From contig CALFBG010000174.1 of the NCBI GenBank assembly GCA_937951685.1, positions 1-42,261 on the forward strand: a DNA stretch of 42,261 nt, given 5' to 3'. Numbering within the stretch: position 1 is the first letter of the stretch; every line of letters begins with the position of its first letter. The DNA is from an uncultured Saprospiraceae bacterium (lineage in GTDB: Bacteria; Bacteroidota; Bacteroidia; Chitinophagales; Saprospiraceae). Of this stretch, positions 33,029-40,558 are shown one piece after another. The notes under the pieces were generated by a model. That model had not been told where the DNA came from. It did not search any database and was given only the letters and a program-made list of their open reading frames with translations. A program made the position numbers and the translations under genes.

Positions 33029-34426
33029 ATGAATAACCAATATTTTGATTTAATCGATCAAAGCTATTACTTTCCTCAGGATGGCTTCGATCTTGACGGA
33101 GAAGAATTGACCTTTCACGGCATCTCTCTTAAGTATTTAATTGAAAAGTATGGCACACCGCTCAAATTGACCTATCTCCCTAAGATCAGTATGCAGATTA
33201 AAAGGGCTAGAAATCACTTTAATCGAGCTATTAAATCTCTTGGTTACGGTGGTAAATATCATTATTGTTATTGCACCAAGAGTAATCATTTCAGTTACAT
33301 TCTAGACGAAGTCCTCAACAACGATGTTCACTTAGAAACATCCTCTTCTTTTGATATTGATATTATCAATAACCTTTATCAGCGAAAGAAAATTTCCAAG
33401 AAAAAAATTATTGTCAATAATGGTTATAAGACCGAAGAATACGTCGAGAAAATTGCGCAATTAATCAAAATTGGCTTTAAAAATATTATTCCCGTTTGTG
33501 ATAATATTAAAGAATTGGAACTCTATGAGAAATACATCGAAGGACCTTGCAAAATCGGCATTCGGGTAGCAACGGAAGAAGAGCCTAAATTTGAATTCTA
33601 CACTTCTCGTCTGGGGATTCGAAAGTCGGAAGTTTTATCTTTTTATCAGGATAAAATTGCAAACAATGATAAGTTTCAGCTTAAAATGTTACACTTCTTC
33701 GTAGATACGGGCATCAAGGATTCTATTTATTACTGGGGCGAATTAAAGAAAGCGGTCAAAACTTACTGCGAGCTGAAAAAAATCTGTAAGGATTTGAAAG
33801 CGATTAACATTGGAGGTGGAATGCCGATTCGAAATTCGCTAGGTTTTGAATTTGATTATAAAGGAATGATTAAAGAAATCGTTAGTTTGATCCAACAGGC
33901 TTGCGAAGAAGAAGGGATTCCAGATCCAGATATTTTTACAGAATTCGGGAAATATACCGTTGGAGAAAGTGGCGCAACAATCTTCTCCGTCCTCGGTCAA
34001 AAACAACAAAATGATTCAGAGCTTTGGTACATCGTCGATAATTCATTGATGAATACGATTCCTGACAGTTGGGGCATTTTTGAGCGATTTATTTTGTTGC
34101 CCATCAACAAATGGAAACACGAATATACAAGGGTGAATATCGGCGGATTGACCTGCGACAACTCCGATTATTACAATTCTGAAGTACATGAAAATCAGGT
34201 GATGTTACCCCGTTTTAGCAACGAAGATGAAGAACCACTCTACATTGGTTTTTTCCATACGGGAGCTTACCAAGATGCATTGAGCGGATTTGGCGGGATC
34301 AAACATTGCTTAATTCCTGGTCCCAAACAAGTGATCGTTACCCGAAACAGCAAAGGAAATATTGTCGATCGATTGTACCGCGAAGAACAAACGGCAGCTG
34401 ATATGCTGAAAATCTTGGGCTATTAG
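33029..34426 (+). CDS. Arginine decarboxylase, PLP fold III (Bacteroidota type)
   Basis: A 465-residue cytosolic PLP enzyme. K84 in YHYCYCTKSNHF is the expected Schiff-base lysine. The Gly-rich phosphate-binding turn is NIGGG (GGG at 262-264). C376-D377 in LTCDNSDYY is the C-terminal active-site motif supplied by the partner subunit. The sequence pattern (DLIDQSYYFPQ, GGKYHYCYCTKS, HLETSSSFDIDI) matches the short arginine decarboxylase of Flavobacteria and relatives rather than the roughly 630-residue SpeA. It would make agmatine for polyamine synthesis. No agmatine deiminase or agmatinase gene lies next to it here. Substrate choice is family-based. A related diaminopimelate or carboxynorspermidine decarboxylase is less likely. 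Confidence 0.85.
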   Translation: MNNQYFDLIDQSYYFPQDGFDLDGEELTFHGISLKYLIEKYGTPLKLTYLPKISMQIKRARNHFNRAIKSLGYGGKYHYCYCTKSNHFSYILDEVLNNDVHLETSSSFDIDIINNLYQRKKISKKKIIVNNGYKTEEYVEKIAQLIKIGFKNIIPVCDNIKELELYEKYIEGPCKIGIRVATEEEPKFEFYTSRLGIRKSEVLSFYQDKIANNDKFQLKMLHFFVDTGIKDSIYYWGELKKAVKTYCELKKICKDLKAINIGGGMPIRNSLGFEFDYKGMIKEIVSLIQQACEEEGIPDPDIFTEFGKYTVGESGATIFSVLGQKQQNDSELWYIVDNSLMNTIPDSWGIFERFILLPINKWKHEYTRVNIGGLTCDNSDYYNSEVHENQVMLPRFSNEDEEPLYIGFFHTGAYQDALSGFGGIKHCLIPGPKQVIVTRNSKGNIVDRLYREEQTAADMLKILGY

Positions 34427-34531
34427 GTCCAATTTTAAGATTCTAAGTGCATTCATTCGATCAGAAGAAAGAAGAATAAAAGCTTTACTAAACTTCCACC
34501 AAATAAAATCATTTAGCACCAATTTTAAACT

Positions 34532-34565
34532 TAGCGGATAATTGAATCAGATCAATTATCCGCTA
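34532..34565. repeat. Perfect inverted repeat, 14-bp stem
   Basis: TAGCGGATAATTGA and TCAATTATCCGCTA pair perfectly across a 6-base loop (ATCAGA). It lies 105 bp after the arginine decarboxylase stop. There is no T tract after it, so it may act as an mRNA 3'-end stabiliser rather than a simple terminator. Confidence 0.75.
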
Positions 34566-34588
34566 TAGATGTCGTCATACAGCTTAAA

Positions 34589-34617
34589 ATACCCTAAAAA
34601 TAACGTTTTTAGGGTAT
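34589..34617. repeat. Perfect inverted repeat, 12-bp stem
   Basis: ATACCCTAAAAA and TTTTTAGGGTAT pair perfectly across a 5-base loop (TAACG). It lies 23 bp after the previous hairpin. The stem contains A5/T5 tracts, and it could terminate transcription weakly in either direction. Confidence 0.7.
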
Positions 34618-34849
34618 GCCTTCCTGTTTGAAATTATCGTATCTTTGTTAAGTCTTCCTCTTCTCCTCATACCTCCAATAATTAAGTTTTAGATTTCCCC
34701 CATTAAACAACTTCTTTGTATTAATCAGTACTGTGGATTGTTTCTTGAAAATTAATTATAAGTACCTGTTCCGCACCAAGCTGCTGTCGTTGCGTTCAAA
34801 CACTAAGCGAAGCATAGCTGAACAGCTTTCAGATATATAAATAATATGT

Positions 34850-34857
34850 TATATTTG
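34850..34857 (+). promoter_or_regulatory. Possible -7 element (TANNTTTG) upstream of the beta-helix protein
   Basis: TATATTTG matches the Bacteroidota -7 consensus TANNTTTG. The expected TTTG-like -33 element is only partly present (TTTC around 34827-34830). The distance to the ATG at 34970 is 113 bp. One match to a short degenerate motif in AT-rich DNA is weak evidence. Confidence 0.25.
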
Positions 34858-34969
34858 TGTGAGCAGTAAAAATGTAGTAATTAATATGATTAAGACAAAC
34901 TACGTTCTTACTTAGCTTACAAGTTTAATTTTTTTGTAGTCCCAATTGCTAACGCTAATCATATCACAT

Positions 34970-37900
34970 ATGCACAAAGTGCCTATCCTAATATTCTTAT
35001 CCCTCAAGCTAATCTTAACCACCGGTTTTGATGTATCAGCCCAAACGATTTTCGTAGACCAGAGTGCCACGGGTGCTAATAATGGTACTAGCTGGTCGGA
35101 TGCTTTTACCGACCTACAGCAAGCAATTAGTGTGGCTCAAGCGGGAGATGAGGTCTGGCTGGCCGCGGGGCATTATTATCCTACAAGTTGTAATAGCTGT
35201 AGCGAAGCAGATCGAAGTATCTCTTTTGAACTCCCTGACGGCGTAGCATTTTATGGCGGTTTTGTCGGGACAGAAACTTTAAGAGAACAAAGAGATTGGC
35301 AAAATAATTTAACCTACCTCGATGGCGATATCAACGACGATCATTCTTCCTTTCTCAATTCTTATACGATTGTTTATACCGAAGGCGTAAGTGCCGCAAC
35401 GATTGTTGACGGACTGCATTTGATTAATGGTAATGCGAATGACCTTAGTTCTTTGGGTAGTCTAAAGGCTAGTGGCGCTGCTTGGTTTAACCAAAGTCCG
35501 TCGAGCACCGAACCCTCGAGTCCTACCATTCGCAATTGTACCTTTGCAGATAATAAAGCGAATGGATTTGGCGGAGGATTTTGTAATAGTGCTGATTTCT
35601 CAGGTAAGGCTTCTCCTTATTTTGAGCAAGTTACTTTTATTGACAACCAAGCAAAAGAAGGTGCAGGCTTATTTAATGATGGTTCTCATCAAGGTCAATG
35701 TACTCCAACGCTTCGCAACTGCCTTTTCATAAATAATGATGCGACTCAATTTGGAGGAGGAATGAGTAATGATGGTGGTTATTCGGGGAGGTGTAGCCCA
35801 ATTATCATTGATTGTGTATTTAGAAATAATACTTGCGATTCTGGTGGTGGTGCGATCTCTAATCGGGCTTACCAAAATGGAATTAGTAATCCATATATCG
35901 CAGGTACCTTATTTGAGGATAATCATTCCGGCGCAATCGGTGGTGCTATTTTAAATTTTGGAATTGAAGGAACGGCTTCCCCAACCTTGGAACGTTGCGA
36001 GTTTAGTCGTAATTTTGCAAGCACGTACGGTGGCAGTATTTACAATCATGGTAAAACCGGAAACAGTAGCCCTAAAATTTCAAATTGTCTTTTTTATAAA
36101 AATGAAGCGTACTCTTGCGCAGGTATGTACAACCTCGGTTCCAATAATGGAAATGCTAGTCCGGAAGTTACCAATTGTACCTTCTATGGAAATATTGCCA
36201 AATATGGAACTTGTATTTATAATAATGCAGGAAGTAGCAGTGACGGCATCAGTAGTCCGATCATCGCCAATTGTATTTTTTGGGGAAATATTGCGACTCA
36301 AATTGCAGACGCCCACATTTTTCGAAACGTCAGTGGTACGCCCACGATTAGCCATTCCTTGGTAGACGCAAGTTCTTGCGAAGCATTGAATAGCGGTACG
36401 GGAACCAATACCGTTACTTGCACGGGCGGCATGATATTCAATCAAGCGCCTCACTTTGTAGATACGGTTAATGCTGATTTTCGCCTTTTAGCAAATTCAC
36501 CGGCAATAGATGCCGGAGACAATACAATGATGATTGAAGACCTTGACCTAGATGATCATCTCCGTATTTTTAATGGCTTGGTCGATCTCGGCGCTTTTGA
36601 ATATGGTTCTATGCCCTACGAAGTACCGAGTTTTACCATGCAGCCTAGCGCCACAACCGCTTGCGAAAATGGAAATACGACTTTTATGGTAACCGTAGTA
36701 GGCACTACGCCCGTACAATATCAATGGTTTAAAAATAATACAATTGTTGCTGGAGCAGATCAGATGTCGCTTTCGCTAAATGGACTGACAGCAATGGACG
36801 AAGCAGCTTATACTTGTAGGGTGATTAGCGTATTAGCCGATACGATTACTTCCTCTCCCGCTGCTTTAACGGTTGTACCCAATCTAGCCGTTTCAATAAT
36901 GATCAATGCGAGTGCAACGGAAATTTGTGTAGGAGAAACGATTAACTTTACTGCTATCACAACCAATGGTGGGACGAATCCTAGCTTCATTTGGGAAGTT
37001 AATAATGTAGATCAAAATGTTGATAGCAGTAGCTTTTCTTCCGCTGCGTTGTCCGATGGTGATGAAGTGCGATGTAGTTTAAGTTCTTCCGAAACTTGTA
37101 CGACGAATGCTACCGCAATTTCCAATTTACAAGTAATTACGGTTAATCCAGTGCTTACCGCAGACATTGCAATTACAAGTTCAACGACGGAAATTTGTGC
37201 AGGAGAGGTACTTAGTTTTGCTGCTACAACAACCAATGGTGGTACGAACCCCAGCTACGAATGGCGCTTAAATGGTACAATGGTAGGATCAAATAACGAT
37301 ACCTTAGTCCTAGCAAATTTATCGGATGGCGACGAATTAACTTGTCAATTGACTTCCGCTGAAACTTGTGTTCTCAATCCGATTGTCGTCTCCGATCCCT
37401 TAACCATTACTGTAAATCCGATCCTAAATGCAAGTGTTTCCCTTACCGCTACGGCAACAGAAATCTGCGCAGGGGAAACCGTTTTATTTACTGCTACGAC
37501 CACAAACGGAGGTACTAATCCTACTTACGCATGGCAGTTAAACGGTATGCTAATCGGAACCAATAGTGATACTTTAAGTATCTCAAATCTATCGGATGGC
37601 GATGAATTAACTTGTCAATTGAGTTCTTCGGAAAGCTGCATCGCAACGACTACAGTTGTCTCCGATCCGATTGTGATTACAGTCAATCCAGTACTAACCG
37701 CTAGTCTTGCTATCGCGGCTAGTGCCATAGAAATCTGCGCGGGAGAAGTGGTGTTCTTTACTGCTACAGCAACGAATGCGGGTACGAACCCTATTTACGA
37801 GTGGCGTCTAAATGGCGGGGTAGTAGGAGCGAATCACGATACGTTGAGCTTAACTAGCTTGTCGAATGGGGATGAAATTATTTGTCAATTAGCCTCGTCG

Positions 37901-39868
37901 GAACCTTGTACCGGGAATGCGCTTACAAGCTCGAATCCGTTGATAATTACGGTTAATCCTGTGCTCAGCGTTGGTGTTGCGATTACCGCTACTGCTACGG
38001 AAATTTGTGCAGGAGAAGTAATTGAATTTATGGCTACGGCAACGAATGCTGGCATAAATCCCAGCTACGAGTGGCGCTTAAACGGTGTTGCTATAGGAAC
38101 CAATAATAGTACTTTAAGCATCTCTACTTTGTCCGATAATGACGAAATAACTTGCCAATTAACTAGTTCAGCATCGTGTATTGTGAATGCGATTGCGATG
38201 TCAAATATAGTATCAATTACCGTAAATCCAATCCTAGAAGTTGCGGTTTCCATCGCTGCTACCGCAACGGAAACTTGTGCGGGAGAGTTAGTTACTTTGA
38301 CCGCGACGGCGACCAATGGCGGTCTAAACCCAACGTATCAATGGTTCTTAAACGGGAGCTTATTAACCGAAACGAGTGAAGCATTAGTAGTAGATAATTT
38401 AATGGATGGAGACTCGGTATATTGTATTTTAAATAGCACAATTAACTGTACCAGCAACGCGGTGGCAACTTCAAACGTTCTGCATTTTACGGTCAACGAT
38501 TTGCTCCTTGCGGAGCTAAATCTCACGGCTTCTGACACGAATATTTGTGCTGGATCGACGGTTAGTTTTTTCGCGGAAGCGATCCAAGGAGGGACAAACC
38601 CAAGCTATCAATGGACCTTAAATGGAGTAGTGTTAATGGAAGAAAATGATACTTTGGTACTCCCTAACTTGTTGGATGGAGACGAAATTCAATGTCAATT
38701 GACTTCTTCAAAATCTTGTGTGGTGGAGCAAGAAGTATGGTCAAATCCGCTTAGTATTACTGTGGCACCATTGCAAGACGTAACGCTATCGATCGATGCG
38801 AGCGCCTCGGATATTTGTGCAGGAACGATGGTTCAATTTGTCGCAATGGGCGATCATGTGGGAGAAAGCCCCATTTATACTTGGTACTTAAATGGAGAAG
38901 TAGTCGCTAATAATAGTGATGTTTTTGAAACGGATAATTTAAATAATGGTGATAAGCTGTCATGCACTTTGTTATCTTCAGAAAGTTGCACAATTAATCC
39001 ATTCGTTACTTCTGATACCATTACGATGGAAGTGTCTCCTCAACTAGATTTAGAGGTAGTTATTGAAGCTTCTGTGACAACATTCTGTGAAGGCGAAAGT
39101 GTAGATTTTAGTACGGATGTGATCAATTCGGGAGATAATTTTAATTTGATGTGGCACATTAACGGAGCATCTATTGGCGTAAGCACTGAGGACTTCTCTT
39201 CTGAGCTATTTAATGATGGGGATCGAGTTTCTTGTGTGATAGAATCTACGGCTACTTGCTTAAATCAAAGTATTGATACTTCTAATGTGATCACTGTGAC
39301 GGTATTACCGAATTTGATTCCTAACCTTGAAATCGAAACGCAGCAGACCGAAATTTGTCTTGGAGATACGGTTTTATTTGAAAGCACTTTTGCGCACTCG
39401 GGAGAAAATCCTAGCTTTCAATGGTATGTAAATGGGACTGCAATTACGGGAGGCAATACCCAGACTTTTTCTACTGATTTTCTAGCTGATGAGGACGAAG
39501 TTAGTTGTACCTTAATCTCTTCCGAAACTTGTTTAGCCGTTGATCAGGTACAATCTAATTTCCTTGTTTTGGACGTGAAAGATTGTACGGTTGGTCTAAA
39601 TACTGTCGCTCATTATCAAGCCTTAAAAACCTATCCTAATCCATCTCAGGGTATCGTCAACATAGAAATGCCATCTAGGGTAACTACTGTAGATGTGTAT
39701 GTTGTTGATACTAAAGGAGCAATAGTTTATGAGGAATTTGGTTTGGTACCAAACCCTGCAAAAAGTCTTCAACTTGATCTTACTAGATTAAGCTCTGGGC
39801 TATACTTTTTAAAGCTAGTCACGCCAACGCAAAGTTTTAGTGAAAGCTTATTTTTAAACAATAAATAA
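34970..39868 (+). CDS. Giant secreted beta-helix protein with ten tandem Ig-like repeats and T9SS tail
   Basis: 1632 residues from the ATG at 34970. A TTG at 34946 is less likely because the ATG gives the signal peptide directly (ending DVSAQ, about residue 25). Residues 26-510 form a right-handed beta-helix of the polymorphic/pectate-lyase-like class (DGLHLINGNAN, repeated N-C-x-F and 'GGG' turns such as ADNKANGFGGGFCNS). A choice-of-anchor-Q-like segment follows (SPAIDAGDN...LRIFNGLVDLGAFEYG). One divergent Ig-like domain (about 555-636) precedes ten tandem Ig-like repeats of about 90 residues (637-1537), each with EIC.GE, NP.Y.W.LNG, L.DGDE..C.L and S...I.VNP. A T9SS type A sorting domain (YPNPSQG...SLFLNNK) ends the protein. 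It is likely a surface or extracellular-matrix adhesin with no catalytic motif seen. Confidence 0.92.
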   Translation: MHKVPILIFLSLKLILTTGFDVSAQTIFVDQSATGANNGTSWSDAFTDLQQAISVAQAGDEVWLAAGHYYPTSCNSCSEADRSISFELPDGVAFYGGFVGTETLREQRDWQNNLTYLDGDINDDHSSFLNSYTIVYTEGVSAATIVDGLHLINGNANDLSSLGSLKASGAAWFNQSPSSTEPSSPTIRNCTFADNKANGFGGGFCNSADFSGKASPYFEQVTFIDNQAKEGAGLFNDGSHQGQCTPTLRNCLFINNDATQFGGGMSNDGGYSGRCSPIIIDCVFRNNTCDSGGGAISNRAYQNGISNPYIAGTLFEDNHSGAIGGAILNFGIEGTASPTLERCEFSRNFASTYGGSIYNHGKTGNSSPKISNCLFYKNEAYSCAGMYNLGSNNGNASPEVTNCTFYGNIAKYGTCIYNNAGSSSDGISSPIIANCIFWGNIATQIADAHIFRNVSGTPTISHSLVDASSCEALNSGTGTNTVTCTGGMIFNQAPHFVDTVNADFRLLANSPAIDAGDNTMMIEDLDLDDHLRIFNGLVDLGAFEYGSMPYEVPSFTMQPSATTACENGNTTFMVTVVGTTPVQYQWFKNNTIVAGADQMSLSLNGLTAMDEAAYTCRVISVLADTITSSPAALTVVPNLAVSIMINASATEICVGETINFTAITTNGGTNPSFIWEVNNVDQNVDSSSFSSAALSDGDEVRCSLSSSETCTTNATAISNLQVITVNPVLTADIAITSSTTEICAGEVLSFAATTTNGGTNPSYEWRLNGTMVGSNNDTLVLANLSDGDELTCQLTSAETCVLNPIVVSDPLTITVNPILNASVSLTATATEICAGETVLFTATTTNGGTNPTYAWQLNGMLIGTNSDTLSISNLSDGDELTCQLSSSESCIATTTVVSDPIVITVNPVLTASLAIAASAIEICAGEVVFFTATATNAGTNPIYEWRLNGGVVGANHDTLSLTSLSNGDEIICQLASSEPCTGNALTSSNPLIITVNPVLSVGVAITATATEICAGEVIEFMATATNAGINPSYEWRLNGVAIGTNNSTLSISTLSDNDEITCQLTSSASCIVNAIAMSNIVSITVNPILEVAVSIAATATETCAGELVTLTATATNGGLNPTYQWFLNGSLLTETSEALVVDNLMDGDSVYCILNSTINCTSNAVATSNVLHFTVNDLLLAELNLTASDTNICAGSTVSFFAEAIQGGTNPSYQWTLNGVVLMEENDTLVLPNLLDGDEIQCQLTSSKSCVVEQEVWSNPLSITVAPLQDVTLSIDASASDICAGTMVQFVAMGDHVGESPIYTWYLNGEVVANNSDVFETDNLNNGDKLSCTLLSSESCTINPFVTSDTITMEVSPQLDLEVVIEASVTTFCEGESVDFSTDVINSGDNFNLMWHINGASIGVSTEDFSSELFNDGDRVSCVIESTATCLNQSIDTSNVITVTVLPNLIPNLEIETQQTEICLGDTVLFESTFAHSGENPSFQWYVNGTAITGGNTQTFSTDFLADEDEVSCTLISSETCLAVDQVQSNFLVLDVKDCTVGLNTVAHYQALKTYPNPSQGIVNIEMPSRVTTVDVYVVDTKGAIVYEEFGLVPNPAKSLQLDLTRLSSGLYFLKLVTPTQSFSESLFLNNK
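36878..39580 (+). repeat. Ten tandem ~270-bp coding repeats (Ig-like units)
   Basis: 2703 bp encode 901 residues in ten head-to-tail units of about 90 codons within the beta-helix protein. Units 2, 3 and 5 keep long stretches of near-identical DNA, for example the segment around TCGGATGGCGA in units 2 and 3. The last three units (from about 38770) are much more divergent. This suggests recent internal duplication in the N-terminal half of the array. Confidence 0.85.
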
Positions 39869-40558
39869 CTTACTTTAACTATTCGAGCGGGTAGATATAC
39901 AGAGCATATTTGTAGGGTTGCATTTACAATAATTGGTCGCACCCAATGCGACCTTTTCCGTCTTTTTTAATTCATTTTCTTACCACCATCCGATTCGTAC
40001 TGGCTATTCCGCTTTACTTCCATAGTGGTCTAAACTGCTATGGGGAATAGTTGCCAATCGAGAAATGTTTCTACTCTGATCCAACTTCCAATTCAATTTA
40101 ACTGCAAATAATAAACTACGCGCTGGTAATTTTGCTGTATTTTCTTATCTGTAACCCTGTTTTTGTGACATGGTTTAGTGTTAATTTAGTACGTTTTGTC
40201 TTATGATTATACTCCAAATATAGCTTCGTTTTGTGTGGGTCACGTTTTTTTTTTATATATCATAGATTTTTTATTATAAGGTTTAATTTGCTGATTAACA
40301 GCGAGTAGTATGTCGGAGCTTTATTGTTTTTCAAATGCAAATAATAATAATATTATTTTTTATTATAACATCTTTGTTTAGGCATAATGATTGCTATATC
40401 CTAAGAGTACTATATTAAAGAAAAATGTTGAGTTTATTCGCCTCCAGTAGTAATACGGTTGGCTGGTAACTTAATGAATCAATGTTTCTTCCTCCTATTA
40501 TTTATTTGATGTTATTTCGATAACCTTCTTTTTCTTAAGCTAAAAAGGTAGTGACTGT
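39869..40558. other. Intergenic region before the FG-GAP protein
   Basis: 690 bp. It starts with the terminator of the beta-helix gene (39935-39957). A second hairpin lies at 40020-40043 (CCATAGTGGT, CTAA, ACTGCTATGG; 10 bp with wobbles). The rest to the ATG at 40559 is AT-rich with poly-T and poly-A stretches and no coding frame that I trust. Confidence 0.55.
39935..39957 (+). terminator. Intrinsic terminator after the beta-helix protein
   Basis: GGTCGCA and TGCGACC form a perfect 7-bp stem around CCCAA, followed by TTTT and, a little later, T6. It lies 67 bp after the stop at 39868. Confidence 0.8.

Larger units (their letters stand above)
34427..34969. other. Intergenic region with two perfect hairpins
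   Basis: 543 bp between the arginine decarboxylase and the large beta-helix protein. It contains two perfect inverted repeats (34532-34565 and 34589-34617), a GC-richer imperfect repeat region around 34760-34830 that begins like the dispersed repeat (AAGTACC) and shares CGTTGCGTTCAAAC-like text with it, and a TANNTTTG-type string TATATTTG at 34850-34857 about 113 bp before the ATG. No coding frame is supported. Confidence 0.55.
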
